Origin: Deltaproteobacteria bacterium
GTDB taxonomy: Bacteria; Desulfobacterota; GWC2-55-46; DRQE01
Length of the DNA stretch: 35,310 bases
NCBI GenBank assembly: GCA_016219105.1
Contig: JACRCI010000064.1
Coordinates: 1-35,310, forward strand
Reading direction: 5' to 3'
Each line of letters starts with the position of its first letter. Position 1 is the stretch's first letter. The position numbers and the translations under genes are program-made. Of this stretch, positions 7,595-15,587 are shown piece by piece. The notes beneath the pieces were generated by a model. The model saw nothing but the letters and a program-made list of their open reading frames with translations. It was not told the origin of the DNA and did no database searches.

Positions 7595-8629
7595 GTGCCC
7601 ATGCTCTTCACCCCGATAACCCTGAGAGAGATGGACGTCAGGAACCGCGTCGTAATGCCGCCCATGTGCCAATATTCGGCGGCATCGGACGGCATGGCCA
7701 ACGACTGGCACCTCTCCCACTATATGTCAAGGGCCGTGGGCGGGGCCGGGCTTATCATAATGGAGGCCACGGCCGTTACACCGGGGGGCCGCATAACCGA
7801 CAATGACCTCGGCATATGGTCGGACGGGCATGTCCCGATGCTAAGGAGGATAGCCGCCAAAGTCCGGAGCGAGGGCGCGAGGGTCGGGATACAGATCGCC
7901 CACGCGGGAAGAAAATCCATGGCAACCGAGTCCACGCCGGTCGCGCCGAGCGCCGCGGCGTTTGACGACGGTTACAAAAACCCGGCGGAGCTGTCAACCG
8001 ATGAGATAAAAAAAATCGTTACGGCGTTTGCCGGAGCCGCAAAGCGGGCGCACACCGCCGGGTTCGACCTCGTGGAAATACACGCGGCCCACGGATATCT
8101 TTTGAACGAATTCATTTCTCCGATAACCAACAAACGCAGGGACAGATACGGCCCGACGCCCGAAGACCGCGTGAGGCTTTTAAAAGAGGTCATACGCGCC
8201 GTGAGGGAGCAGTGGCCGGAAGAAAAACCCGTGTCAGTGCGCATCTCGGCAATTGATTACGCCCCGGGCGGCATCGAGCTTAAAGACTCGCTCGACGTGG
8301 TAGGGAGACTCGAAAACGAGGGCGTGGACATCTGGCATATATCCTCCGGCGGAATAACTCCGGAGGCAGCCCCCTCTGACCATCCGGGCTATCAGGTCCC
8401 ATACTCGGACGAGATAAAAAACCGGCTCAACGTCAAAACCATAACCGTTGGGAAAATATGCTCCCCGGAGATGGCCGAGGAGATTGTGGCAAATTCAAGG
8501 GCCGATATGGTCGCCCTCGGAAGGGAATTGCTCAGAAACCCTTACTGGCCGCTCCATGCCGCAAGGAAACTCGGATATGACATGAAGTGGCCGAAGCAAT
8601 ACGAACGGGCGAAGATACAGGGGTCTTGA
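7595..8629 (+). CDS. namA: Old Yellow Enzyme family NADPH dehydrogenase (YqjM/NamA-like)
   Basis: An FMN-dependent ene-reductase that reduces activated C=C bonds and other electrophiles with NADPH in the cytoplasm. The 344 residues form a TIM barrel typical of the YqjM subfamily. It has Cys25 in PMCQYSA, which tunes FMN redox potential, and the substrate-binding pair His163 and His166 in EIHAAHGYL. Further motifs are IQIAHAGRKS and the FMN phosphate region DMVALGRELLRNPYWP. The start is GTG 7595 or ATG 7601. It lies 26 bp after the S24 repressor, so it may be part of that regulator's operon. The physiological substrate is unknown. Confidence 0.9.
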   Translation: MPMLFTPITLREMDVRNRVVMPPMCQYSAASDGMANDWHLSHYMSRAVGGAGLIIMEATAVTPGGRITDNDLGIWSDGHVPMLRRIAAKVRSEGARVGIQIAHAGRKSMATESTPVAPSAAAFDDGYKNPAELSTDEIKKIVTAFAGAAKRAHTAGFDLVEIHAAHGYLLNEFISPITNKRRDRYGPTPEDRVRLLKEVIRAVREQWPEEKPVSVRISAIDYAPGGIELKDSLDVVGRLENEGVDIWHISSGGITPEAAPSDHPGYQVPYSDEIKNRLNVKTITVGKICSPEMAEEIVANSRADMVALGRELLRNPYWPLHAARKLGYDMKWPKQYERAKIQGS

Positions 8630-8689
8630 GTATCACGGACAGAAGCCCGCTCCGGGGGTAAAGGCTGGAAACGGAAGGACGTAAAAAAA

Positions 8690-8765
8690 TGGAGGCGGCG
8701 AGCGGATTTGAACCGCTGAATGGCAGTTTTGCAGACTGCTCCCTTAGCCACTTGGGTACGCCGCC
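8690..8765 (-). tRNA. tRNA-Cys (GCA)
   Basis: Complete cloverleaf of 76 nt on the minus strand. The acceptor stem is GGCGGCG paired with CGCCGCC, with discriminator U and encoded CCA. The D arm follows, then anticodon stem GCAGT/ACTGC with loop CTGCAAA and anticodon GCA, a short variable region, and the T arm AGCGG-TTCAAAT-CCGCT. It sits alone, with a textbook promoter directly upstream and a T-run right after CCA. No hairpin terminator is visible downstream. Confidence 0.97.
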
Positions 8766-8782
8766 GTGTTTTTAGAGGGTTT

Positions 8783-8812
8783 ATTATAAGGCAGTAACGC
8801 TATTGCTGTCAA
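8783..8812 (-). promoter_or_regulatory. Consensus sigma70 promoter of tRNA-Cys
   Basis: On the minus strand TTGACA (8807-8812), an 18-nt spacer and TATAAT (8783-8788): both hexamers are perfect. Start of transcription would be about 10 nt before the mature tRNA 5' end. Confidence 0.9.
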
Positions 8813-8820
8813 GCAGGTAA

Positions 8821-8841
8821 GCCGTCATGGACGGCTATCTG
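8821..8841 (+). repeat. Palindromic unit at the 3' end of the nuclease gene
   Basis: GCCGTC-ATG-GACGGC followed by linker TATCTG. The nuclease gene, read on the other strand, takes its last residues and its TGA stop (8825-8827) from this unit. Confidence 0.75.
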
Positions 8842-9421
8842 GCCGAACCTGCCGTGTCATCCCCTTTCGTTCTTTCAGACCTTTCGCCCCCCAAATGCCC
8901 ATTTTCCCGGCCATTGCCACGGACTCAAGCGCCCTATACTCCCTCACCTTTTTAAGCCCGCACGGCGGGATCGTCAAGACCCTGGCGAGGCCCTCTTTCA
9001 GGAGCACGCCGCTTACGTCAACCCCGTCAACGTAGACCCAGGCAAGGAGCCTTCCGTATTTGTCCCTCGGCCTTTCATCGCATGCGACAACATTGACCTC
9101 TCTGTCCCTGACAAGCGCGATGTTCCGCCTTTTCGCTTCTTTATAGAAAGGCTCGCCTACCTCCGGCGCGTCAATCCCGGCATACCTTACCTTTTCGCCG
9201 TCCGGCAGAACTATGGTGTCGCCGTCTATGACCCACCTGACGATTACGGCCTCCGGGTGCCGGCCGGGACTCCTCGCGGCCGCGGTCAGGGAAAAACCCG
9301 CGCCCGTGAGGACAGGAAAAATAAGGATGAGGAACAGAAAAAGAAGCGCGCCTGAAAACCTTTTCACGCCGGGCGCCGGCCCGCCAGCCGGCCATGCCGG
9401 TGGCAAAGCCGGGACTACCAT
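8825..9421 (-). CDS. Secreted or membrane-anchored thermonuclease-family (SNase) protein
   Basis: A staphylococcal-nuclease fold enzyme of 198 residues, expected to cleave DNA or RNA with calcium outside the cytoplasm. A hydrophobic export segment covers residues 25-48. The nuclease core starts near 58, with IDGDTIVLPDGEKVRYAGID then APE. Catalytic equivalents of Arg35, Glu43 and Arg87 are Arg79, Glu87 and Arg124 (DKYGRLLAW). The ATG at 9421 overlaps the stop of the HAMP gene, suggesting coupling. The first 18 residues, however, are Pro/Ala/Gly-rich and derive from a palindromic repeat; GTG 9367 would give a conventional signal peptide instead. The C-terminal residues and stop codon also come from a repeat unit. 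Confidence 0.8.
   Translation of the reverse strand: MVVPALPPAWPAGGPAPGVKRFSGALLFLFLILIFPVLTGAGFSLTAAARSPGRHPEAVIVRWVIDGDTIVLPDGEKVRYAGIDAPEVGEPFYKEAKRRNIALVRDREVNVVACDERPRDKYGRLLAWVYVDGVDVSGVLLKEGLARVLTIPPCGLKKVREYRALESVAMAGKMGIWGAKGLKERKGMTRQVRPDSRP
9375..9401 (-). repeat. Palindromic unit inside the nuclease N-terminus
   Basis: On the minus strand: ACCGGC-ATG-GCCGGC, linker TGGCGG, then the start of a second arm GCCGGC. In the nuclease frame it reads PAWPAGG, the same codon phase as the units in Der and TsaE. Confidence 0.6.
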
Positions 9422-9972
9422 TTCTCCCTGTATCTGTGGATCTCCGCCTGGAGGGCCTTCAATTCGTCCGCCGCCCGTGCCGGGTCGAAACCTCCCCTGG
9501 ACATCTCCTCGACGACTTTTTCGAGCCTCAGCGAGATTGTGGAGTTGAGCTTGCTATAGGCCTCGCTCATCTCCTCGAATTTCCGCACAAGCTCGTTAAC
9601 CTCCTCTATGAATTTCCTCACGTGGAGGTCGTCTTTCGTGCGGACGGTAAGCCTCTGGTCAAGCTCCCCTGACTTGATGATGCCTATCTCGTATTCGAGC
9701 CTTTTGAACGGCCCTACCATCCTGTGGGAGAAAAATATCGCGAAAAAACCCACAAGCGCCACATAGCCCGCTATGAGGAATATCCCGAGGGCCGGAGTCC
9801 TCAAGCCAAAATAACTCGTCATTGCAGAGGCTATTGACTGGAGGAATATGCCGCCCAGGAGCGCAAGTATCACGAGCAGGGCAACCGAAAGCTGCAGCTC
9901 CCTCGCGACAAAATACCTCTGCCTCATATGCTTTTTTAGTCCGGAGGGTTTTTTATTGTCCATACCTGCCAT
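9415..9972 (-). CDS. Membrane protein with two TM segments and a HAMP domain
   Basis: A 185-residue inner-membrane protein with helices at about 27-50 and 60-82. They are followed by a HAMP linker (residues 83-135, starting HRMVGPFKRLEYEIGIIKSG) and a helical coiled-coil tail rich in Glu and Lys. HAMP domains relay signals to kinase or methyl-accepting modules, but none is present here, so it may be a partner for another sensor or a structural membrane protein. Such short HAMP-only proteins occur in deltaproteobacterial-type genomes. It starts at ATG 9972 or 9963, behind a good promoter, and its stop overlaps the nuclease start (ATGGTAG). Function unknown. Confidence 0.75.
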   Translation of the reverse strand: MAGMDNKKPSGLKKHMRQRYFVARELQLSVALLVILALLGGIFLQSIASAMTSYFGLRTPALGIFLIAGYVALVGFFAIFFSHRMVGPFKRLEYEIGIIKSGELDQRLTVRTKDDLHVRKFIEEVNELVRKFEEMSEAYSKLNSTISLRLEKVVEEMSRGGFDPARAADELKALQAEIHRYREKW

Positions 9973-9988
9973 CCCCGCAAATAATCAC

Positions 9989-10017
9989 ATTTAATACCCT
10001 TTCCTTTGATTTGTCAA
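9989..10017 (-). promoter_or_regulatory. Sigma70 promoter of the HAMP-nuclease operon
   Basis: On the minus strand TTGACA (10012-10017), 17-nt spacer, TTAAAT (9989-9994). Leader before the HAMP ATG is only about 10-20 nt. Confidence 0.65.
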
Positions 10018-10028
10018 GCCGCGAAAAG

Positions 10029-10049
10029 GCCGTCAAGGACGGCTAATTG
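10029..10049 (+). repeat. Palindromic unit between two divergent promoters
   Basis: GCCGTC-AAG-GACGGC followed by TAATTG. It lies between the HAMP promoter and the AbrB-like promoter. Confidence 0.75.
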
Positions 10050-10062
10050 GCTAATTTCCGGC

Positions 10063-10091
10063 TTGACTCCCTACCCTGATAAAACTATGAT
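10063..10091 (+). promoter_or_regulatory. Sigma70 promoter of the AbrB-like gene
   Basis: TTGACT (10063-10068), 17-nt spacer, TATGAT (10086-10091). Transcription would begin near 10098, giving a leader of about 80 nt with three possible stem-loops. Confidence 0.7.
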
Positions 10092-10105
10092 GATGATAAA
10101 ATAAT

Positions 10106-10120
10106 GCCGTCGAGAACGGC
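10106..10120 (+). repeat. Palindromic unit in the AbrB-like leader
   Basis: GCCGTC-GAG-AACGGC, one mismatch from the family core. It is followed by a second inverted repeat, CCTGCCT-N5-AGGCAGG (10121-10139). Confidence 0.6.
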
Positions 10121-10140
10121 CTGCCTACTGCAGGCAGGTT

Positions 10141-10168
10141 CTCCGGCGCCCAGCGCGAGGCGCCGGAG
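10141..10168 (+). promoter_or_regulatory. Strong leader hairpin immediately before the Shine-Dalgarno
   Basis: A perfect 10-bp GC-rich stem, CTCCGGCGCC and GGCGCCGGAG, with an 8-nt loop CAGCGCGA. AAGGAG (10171-10176) follows two bases later. AGCGC in the loop is complementary to GCGCT (10176-10180), the bases between Shine-Dalgarno and ATG, so a pseudoknot could cover the start site. It could also serve as an operator in DNA form. Confidence 0.55.
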
Positions 10169-10180
10169 AAAAGGAGCGCT

Positions 10181-10381
10181 ATGAGGGAAAAGATAGTCGC
10201 AATAAAAAAGGGCAAAGAAGGCGTGGCCCTTCCGGGGGAATACCTGAGGTTCCTCGAACTCATCCCTGGCGCCGAGGTCGAAATACATCTGGACAAAAAG
10301 CGGAAGTGGATAATAGTAAGACCCCTCCATGCCGAGGATTTCGTCGAGCATTTCAGGGATTCGATGGAGTCGATGGCCTGA
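10181..10381 (+). CDS. AbrB/MazE-like swapped-hairpin DNA-binding protein
   Basis: A 66-residue protein matching the AbrB/SpoVT/MazE-type swapped-hairpin pattern: KIVAIKKGKEGVALPGEYL, then LELIPGAEVEIHLDKKRKW, then IIVRP. Such dimers bind DNA as transition-state regulators or as antitoxins. No toxin gene (PIN or MazF type) follows; the next gene is metF on the other strand. It could therefore be an orphan antitoxin or a free-standing regulator. ATG at 10181 has AAGGAG four bases upstream. Its own promoter and structured leader suggest translational or autoregulatory control. Confidence 0.75.
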   Translation: MREKIVAIKKGKEGVALPGEYLRFLELIPGAEVEIHLDKKRKWIIVRPLHAEDFVEHFRDSMESMA

Positions 10382-10424
10382 AAGATCCGCGGCCCCGGCC
10401 GCGAGGATGCAGGGGGTATTGCGT

Positions 10425-11309
10425 TCAAGCCATGGCTATTATCTTCGGCACGCTCTCTTCCTGACCTATGGCCATTATGTGCGCGCCGTGACAGAAACCC
10501 TTTAATTCCTTTACCTGCCTTGCGGCTATCTCAATGCCTTTTTCGAGCTGGGCGCCTCCCTCCGGCGCCTTTTCGAGCTCTTCCACGAGTTCCCGCGGCA
10601 CCTTTACGCCGGGGACGTTGCTGTTGAGGTAATGCGCCATCTTCGCGGACTTTAAAAGCAGTATGCCGCCCAGAATCTTTGCGCCGAACGTCTCCGCGTC
10701 GTCAAAAAACCTCTTGAACCTCTCCATGTCGAATATGGCCTGCGTCTGAAAGAACCTCGCCCCGGCCTCCACCTTTTTCCTGAATTTAATCCATTCCGGC
10801 TCGAACGGCTCCGCCCCGGGCGCAACGACAGCGCCGAGAAAAAACCCGGTGCCGTTGCCGAGGGCCCTGTCTTTGAGGTTTTTCCCGTGGTTCAAAACGT
10901 CCACGGTATGCACGAGCTGGACGGAATCGAGGTCGTATACGGCCTTTGCCTCGCGGTGGTCGCCGAAAGAGACGTGGTCGCCGGTAAGGGCGAGTATGTT
11001 CCTTATCCCCAGAACCCACGCGCCGAGGAGGTCTGACTGCACGGCAAGGCGGTTACGGTCCCTGCAGGTCATCTGGAATACAGGCTCGACCCCTTCCCTC
11101 AAAAGCAGCACCGAGCAGGCGAGGCTCGACAGCCTCATGACGGCCCGCTGGTTGTCGGTCACGTTCGCGGCGACTATCCTGTCTTTGAGAAGACGCGCCT
11201 TGGCCAGAAACCCGGCCGTATCGCTCCCCCTCGGCGGGCATATCTCGGCCGTTATGACAAAACCGCCTCCATCGAGCGCTTTTTTTAATCCGCTCGCCTC
11301 TTCCATCAT
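10425..11309 (-). CDS. metF: Methylenetetrahydrofolate reductase family protein
   Basis: MetF reduces 5,10-methylene-THF to 5-methyl-THF, supplying methyl groups for methionine or, in acetyl-CoA-pathway organisms, for the methyl branch. The 294-residue TIM barrel carries TAEICPPRGSD near the N-terminus, NVTDNQRA, ILALTGDH, and ARFFQTQAIFD. GGAGG lies 9 bp before the ATG. The gene is last in the long minus-strand run after purQ, with an 18-bp gap, placing one-carbon metabolism next to purine synthesis. The sequence is of the type seen in anaerobes, but the redox partner cannot be read. Confidence 0.9.
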   Translation of the reverse strand: MMEEASGLKKALDGGGFVITAEICPPRGSDTAGFLAKARLLKDRIVAANVTDNQRAVMRLSSLACSVLLLREGVEPVFQMTCRDRNRLAVQSDLLGAWVLGIRNILALTGDHVSFGDHREAKAVYDLDSVQLVHTVDVLNHGKNLKDRALGNGTGFFLGAVVAPGAEPFEPEWIKFRKKVEAGARFFQTQAIFDMERFKRFFDDAETFGAKILGGILLLKSAKMAHYLNSNVPGVKVPRELVEELEKAPEGGAQLEKGIEIAARQVKELKGFCHGAHIMAIGQEESVPKIIAMA

Positions 11310-11326
11310 CCGCTAAAACCTCCAGT

Positions 11327-12037
11327 TTAAGACAGGTGGGTACCCCGCGCCTGAGCGGCCCTTACTATTGATTCGAATATCCCCCTTCCGTCAATTGAGC
11401 CGAGCACCTCCTCGCTCACCCTTTCCGGATGGGGCATAAGGCCGAGGACGTTGCCTCCCCGGTTTACTATCCCGGCGATATTGCCGAGCGAGCCGTTGGG
11501 GTTCGCCTCTGCCGAGACCTCCCCGTCCGGCGTGGAATATCTGAAGATTATCTGTCCGTTATCCTCAAGCCTTTTAAGCGTATCTCCGTCGGTAAAATAG
11601 TTTCCGTCCGCGTGGGCTATCGGCAGACGCAGCACACGCCCCTCCCTGTAAGACGAGGTAAAGGGCGTCTTTGCGTTTTCCACCCGGACGTAAACGCTGT
11701 CGCATATGAATTTCAAGTCCCTGTTTCTCATGAGCACCCCGGGCAGTATCCCGGCCTCGCAGAGTATCTGGAAGCCGTTACAGATGCCTACCACAAGCCC
11801 GCCTTTCTTGGCGAACCTCTCGACCTCGGCCATCACCGGGGAAAAGCGGGCGATTGCGCCGGTTCTCAGGTAATCGCCGTATGAAAACCCGCCGGGTAGT
11901 ATCACGCAGTCAAGGCCCTTGAGCCCGGCCGTCCTGTGCCACACATACTCGGCGGACTGCCCGGAGACGTGCCTTGCCACGTGGTAGCAGTCGTGGTCGC
12001 AGTTGGAGCCTGGAAATACTACTATGCCGAACTTCAT
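11327..12037 (-). CDS. purQ: Phosphoribosylformylglycinamidine synthase, glutaminase subunit
   Basis: PurQ hydrolyses glutamine and feeds ammonia to PurL in step four of purine synthesis. It is a class I glutamine amidotransferase: the nucleophile is Cys86 in GICNGFQIL, with the oxyanion region [12 protein letters not shown] and the His-x-Glu pair in MPHPERV. The frame opens at GTG 12046, but ATG 12037 preceded by GAGGGTGAG is the likelier start, giving 236 residues. It follows purS by 62 bp, as expected for the small-PurL, PurQ and PurS complex. No purL lies in this window. Confidence 0.95.
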   Translation of the reverse strand: MKFGIVVFPGSNCDHDCYHVARHVSGQSAEYVWHRTAGLKGLDCVILPGGFSYGDYLRTGAIARFSPVMAEVERFAKKGGLVVGICNGFQILCEAGILPGVLMRNRDLKFICDSVYVRVENAKTPFTSSYREGRVLRLPIAHADGNYFTDGDTLKRLEDNGQIIFRYSTPDGEVSAEANPNGSLGNIAGIVNRGGNVLGLMPHPERVSEEVLGSIDGRGIFESIVRAAQARGTHLS

Positions 12038-12099
12038 GGCGCTCACCCTCGTCCGCGCGTCTTTTAAAAAACCCCGGCCACGGATGGACGGAAAGGGTC

Positions 12100-12342
12100 T
12101 TACCCTTCCACCTCGACCCTGAAGTCCTCTATGACCGTGTTTGCAAGGAGCTTACGGCACATCTCCTCGGCGAGCTTTCTTGCGTCTTGCGCGGTCTGGA
12201 CGTCGAGATCAAGCTCCATGAACTTGCCTATCTTAAGCCCCCTCAACCCCTTGAAGCCGAGCTCAACGAGCGCGCCGGCGACGGCCTTGCCCTGCGGGTC
12301 CAACACCCCTTTTTTAAGAGTAACGTATACGTTAACTTTCAT
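12100..12342 (-). CDS. purS: Phosphoribosylformylglycinamidine synthase subunit PurS
   Basis: PurS is the small structural subunit that joins PurQ to small PurL. The 80-residue length is normal, and the sequence has the familiar pattern [20 protein letters not shown] followed by a conserved [13 protein letters not shown]. It sits directly upstream of purQ. The ATG is preceded by GGAAGAGG at a suitable distance. Confidence 0.95.
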   Translation of the reverse strand: MKVNVYVTLKKGVLDPQGKAVAGALVELGFKGLRGLKIGKFMELDLDVQTAQDARKLAEEMCRKLLANTVIEDFRVEVEG

Positions 12343-12366
12343 GCCCGCCTCTTCCCTCCGGCAGAT

Positions 12367-12804
12367 CTACAGCCTGTTTATCCTGTACTGGAGATAGAAT
12401 ATCGAAAAAAGGAACGTCCAGAGCCATGAAAACTTGACGTCCCTCTTCATGTTCTCGATAAAGTGGTCCATGAAGATCCTGCGCACCTTGAAGACCTGCA
12501 GCAGGAGCGTGATCTCGATGAGGAAACCCAGCACGTCCGAGATCCTGGATATGTTCGACATGGTCTCGGGGGCCGCGAGACCGTCAGAGAAAATCAGGAA
12601 AAGCACCATAGCCCAGTTCGCTATGCACCCGGCGATGATGAAACCGAAAACCCCCTGGCTGAGCTTCAGGGGCGAGGCCATGCCGTTTATCGCGTTGAGC
12701 CTTTTTACGAACCAGACGGCCGAATATATGCCCCCGGTGATAATAGTGAGGAAAACGAGTTTGACCACGTCCATTTTTTCAAGGCCTTCGCCTGCGGTTT
12801 CCAC
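12367..12804 (-). CDS. Small integral membrane protein, DUF4234-like
   Basis: A 145-residue protein with four likely membrane segments. The N-terminal part (VVKLVFLTIITGGIYSAVWF) resembles the repeated TxGIYxxxW motif of DUF4234 proteins, followed by KRLNAINGM. Function is unknown. It lies between purC and purS, 6 and 24 bp from its neighbours, so it is very likely co-transcribed with purine genes. GTG 12804 or ATG 12774 are possible starts. Whether it is related to purine metabolism, for instance transport, or is an accidental passenger cannot be told from the sequence. Confidence 0.7.
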   Translation of the reverse strand: METAGEGLEKMDVVKLVFLTIITGGIYSAVWFVKRLNAINGMASPLKLSQGVFGFIIAGCIANWAMVLFLIFSDGLAAPETMSNISRISDVLGFLIEITLLLQVFKVRRIFMDHFIENMKRDVKFSWLWTFLFSIFYLQYRINRL

Positions 12805-12810
12805 GGTCGC

Positions 12811-13515
12811 CTACCCCATCACCTTCCTCAAGACCTCCTCATACGCCTCCTCGACATGGCCGAGGTCTCTCCTGAACCTGTCCTTGTCCAATTTCTCGCG
12901 GGTCTCCTTGTCCCAGAGCCTGCAGCCGTCCGGGGTTATCTCGTCTCCGAGGAGGACCGCGCCCTTGTGGCGGCCGAATTCGAGCTTGAAGTCAACGAGC
13001 ATGATCCCGCGCTCGTCAAAGAACCTTGAAAGATGTCCGTTCACCTCAAGGGCCGCGGCGGTAATCTTCTTCATTTCCCCGTCCGTCGCGAAACCGAAGG
13101 CCATTATTATTGACTCGTTTATGAAAGGGTCCCCGAGCGGGTCGCTTTTATAGCAGAATTCGATTACCGTTTTCTTAAGCGCCGTCCCTTCGATAACCCC
13201 CATGCGTTTTGCGAGGCTTCCGGCCGCCAGGTTCCTCACTATGACCTCGACCGGGATGATATCGAGCCTCTTGACCAGCATCTCCCTCTCTCCCGTCTTC
13301 TCGACGAAATGGGTCTTTACCCCCTTATCCTCGAGGTAACTGAAAAGCCGCGACGACACCGCGTTATTTATCTCGCCTTTTTTCCGGATTATGCCCTTTT
13401 TCTGGGCGTTGAACGCCGTTGCCTCGTCCTTGAAATACTGGATTATGAGGTCCGGGTCGTCCGTGGCGTAGAGTATCTTCGCCTTGCCTTCGTAGATTTT
13501 TTCGAGCTTTTCCAT
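12811..13515 (-). CDS. purC: SAICAR synthetase
   Basis: PurC joins aspartate to CAIR using ATP in purine synthesis. The 234-residue length is typical of the short bacterial enzyme. Landmarks are [38 protein letters not shown] and the aspartate/nucleotide site [10 protein letters not shown], followed by [15 protein letters not shown]. Its ATG begins one base after the purB stop (TAGGATG), so the two are translated together. Confidence 0.96.
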   Translation of the reverse strand: MEKLEKIYEGKAKILYATDDPDLIIQYFKDEATAFNAQKKGIIRKKGEINNAVSSRLFSYLEDKGVKTHFVEKTGEREMLVKRLDIIPVEVIVRNLAAGSLAKRMGVIEGTALKKTVIEFCYKSDPLGDPFINESIIMAFGFATDGEMKKITAAALEVNGHLSRFFDERGIMLVDFKLEFGRHKGAVLLGDEITPDGCRLWDKETREKLDKDRFRRDLGHVEEAYEEVLRKVMG

Positions 13516-13516
13516 C

Positions 13517-14818
13517 CTATCCTCTCCCTTTGAACACCCTTCCGAAGATATAATCCGCGTGTCTCAAGTAAGGTTTCATGTCGAAGCACCCCTCGACATC
13601 CGTTGCCTTCAGGTGCCTCAAGACCTCCCTGTCCTTTAAAAGGACCGTCTTGAAATCGTCCGCGCCCCTCCATACCTTCATGGCGTTTTTCTGGACTATC
13701 CCGTAGGCGTCCTCTCTCGATACGCCTTTCGCCGCAAGCTTAAGGAGCACCCTCTGCGAGAATACGAGTCCGCGGCTTATCTCCATGTTCTTTTTCATGT
13801 TCCGCGGGTATACCATGAGGCCATCTATAAGCTCTCTCGTCCGGGCGAGCATGAAGTCAACGAGTATGGTGGCATCCGGCCCTATGACCCTTTCCACCGA
13901 CGAATGGCTTATGTCGCGCTCGTGCCACAGGGCCACGTTTTCCACGGCGCTTATCGCATAGCCCCTCACGAGCCTCGCAAGGCCGGTAAGATTTTCGGAC
14001 AGGACGGGGTTACGCTTGTGCGGCATGGCGGATGAGCCTTTCTGCCCCTCGGTGAACGGCTCCTCGGCCTCCAGCACCTCGGTCCTCTGAAGGTGCCGTA
14101 TCTCAACCGCTATCTTCTCGATTGACGCGGCGATTACGGCGAGGGTCGAGAAAAACTCCGCGTGCCTGTCCCTCTGCACGACCTGGGTCGAGGCCGGTTC
14201 CGGCCTGAGACCGAGCCTTTTAAGCGAGTACCTCTCAACGAACGGGTCTATGCTCGAAAACGTCCCCACCGCGCCCGAGAGCTTCCCGTACGATATAATC
14301 TCCCTCGCCCTCGTCATTCGTTCGAGGTTCCTCCTCATCTCTCCGTAAAACATGGCGAGTTTCAGTCCGAACGTCGTGGGCTCGGCGTGCACCCCGTGCG
14401 TGCGCCCCATCATCACCGTGCGGCGGTGTTCATAGGCCTTCTTTTTAAGGGCCCTGAGGAGCCTCCTTATGCCTCCTATTATTATGGCGGAGGATTCCCT
14501 GAGTTGGAGCGCGAACGCGGTATCCAGCACGTCCGACGAGGTCATCCCTATATGGATGTAGCGCGAATCCCTGCCCACGTGTTCCGCCACCGAGGTCAGA
14601 AACGCTATCATGTCGTGCTTTACGGTCTTTTCTATCTCGGCTATCCTCTTTACGTCGAAGCCGGCCTTTTTTCGTATCCTCTCAAGCGCCTTTTTGGGGA
14701 CCCTGCCCTTTTTGTGCCACGCCTCGCACGCGCAGAGCTCGACCTCGAGCCACCGCCTGAACCGTGCCTGCGGCTCCCACACCCGCGCCATCTCTTTTCT
14801 CGTATAACGGCTTATCAT
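13517..14818 (-). CDS. purB: Adenylosuccinate lyase
   Basis: PurB removes fumarate from SAICAR and from adenylosuccinate, acting twice on the route to AMP. It belongs to the fumarase/aspartase superfamily; the signature loop is [11 protein letters not shown], with [16 protein letters not shown] and [14 protein letters not shown] as the substrate-binding segments. Length is 433 residues, as in the Bacillus type. It starts 5 bp after the zip stop and is followed at once by purC. Confidence 0.96.
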   Translation of the reverse strand: MISRYTRKEMARVWEPQARFRRWLEVELCACEAWHKKGRVPKKALERIRKKAGFDVKRIAEIEKTVKHDMIAFLTSVAEHVGRDSRYIHIGMTSSDVLDTAFALQLRESSAIIIGGIRRLLRALKKKAYEHRRTVMMGRTHGVHAEPTTFGLKLAMFYGEMRRNLERMTRAREIISYGKLSGAVGTFSSIDPFVERYSLKRLGLRPEPASTQVVQRDRHAEFFSTLAVIAASIEKIAVEIRHLQRTEVLEAEEPFTEGQKGSSAMPHKRNPVLSENLTGLARLVRGYAISAVENVALWHERDISHSSVERVIGPDATILVDFMLARTRELIDGLMVYPRNMKKNMEISRGLVFSQRVLLKLAAKGVSREDAYGIVQKNAMKVWRGADDFKTVLLKDREVLRHLKATDVEGCFDMKPYLRHADYIFGRVFKGRG

Positions 14819-14823
14819 CCCTC

Positions 14824-15558
14824 TTAAGACCCTCCTTTGAGATAGACCATGATATATACCAGAGCAACGCCGGCCAGCACAAGAACTATGTTCGCGCGGC
14901 TCGTATTTTTGTGCGTCTCAGGCAAAAGGTGCGAGGCGCCGAAGTATATGAAAGAGCCGGCGCCGAAGGCCAGAAAGAGCCCGAGCGTGTTCGTGCCCAT
15001 GCCCTTCATGAAAAAATACGAGACAACAGCGCCGAGCGGGATGGCCAGGGAAACGACCCATCTCATGAAAACGCTCCTTGCCTTTGAAAAGCCCGCCTGC
15101 CTTAAAAGCGCGCTGAGCGTGATTCCGACCGGCAGCTGGTGGAGGAATATCGCGACGGCCGTGGCCACGCCTACCGTATAACCAACCTCGAAACCCACGC
15201 CTATCTGGATGCCGTCAACTATGGAATGGAGGCCGAACCCCACGAACGCCGGGATGCCTATATGGTGGACGTGACAGTCGCCCTCGGAGCATGTATGTAT
15301 GGCGATTGTATGCTCGAGCACATAGTAGCCTATGAGCGTAAAGAGCACCACCCCGAGGACGTTTTGATTTATCTCCATGGCCTCGGGCAGGAGATGCGTG
15401 AAGGCTATGGTAAGCACCACTCCGCCGGAAAAGCTCAGAAAGAAGACCGAGTTTTTCTTGGCCCACTCCTCGCTGAAATACAGCAGATACGCCCCCACGA
15501 GCGTGGCCAGACCGCCGATGCCGCTGAAAAACAACGTATTCCAGAACTGAGATCCCAT
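14824..15558 (-). CDS. ZIP family divalent metal transporter
   Basis: A 244-residue inner-membrane transporter expected to import zinc or a similar divalent cation. Eight membrane segments can be drawn. The metal-site helices TM4 and TM5 carry GFGLHSIVDGIQIG and AIFLHQLPVGITLS, and the long loop before them has CSEGDCHVHHIG, a metal-binding cluster. It lies between comEA and purB with gaps of 29 and 5 bp in the same run. Metal specificity is not readable; no metal-responsive regulator gene is nearby. Confidence 0.88.
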   Translation of the reverse strand: MGSQFWNTLFFSGIGGLATLVGAYLLYFSEEWAKKNSVFFLSFSGGVVLTIAFTHLLPEAMEINQNVLGVVLFTLIGYYVLEHTIAIHTCSEGDCHVHHIGIPAFVGFGLHSIVDGIQIGVGFEVGYTVGVATAVAIFLHQLPVGITLSALLRQAGFSKARSVFMRWVVSLAIPLGAVVSYFFMKGMGTNTLGLFLAFGAGSFIYFGASHLLPETHKNTSRANIVLVLAGVALVYIMVYLKGGS

Positions 15559-15587
15559 CTTCCCTCCGGAGATTCTTTGGTTTTACG

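Noticed and set aside
10382-10424. Terminator after the AbrB-like gene (CGCGGCC-CC-GGCCGCG)
   Set aside because: The palindrome is present but no T-tract follows on either strand.
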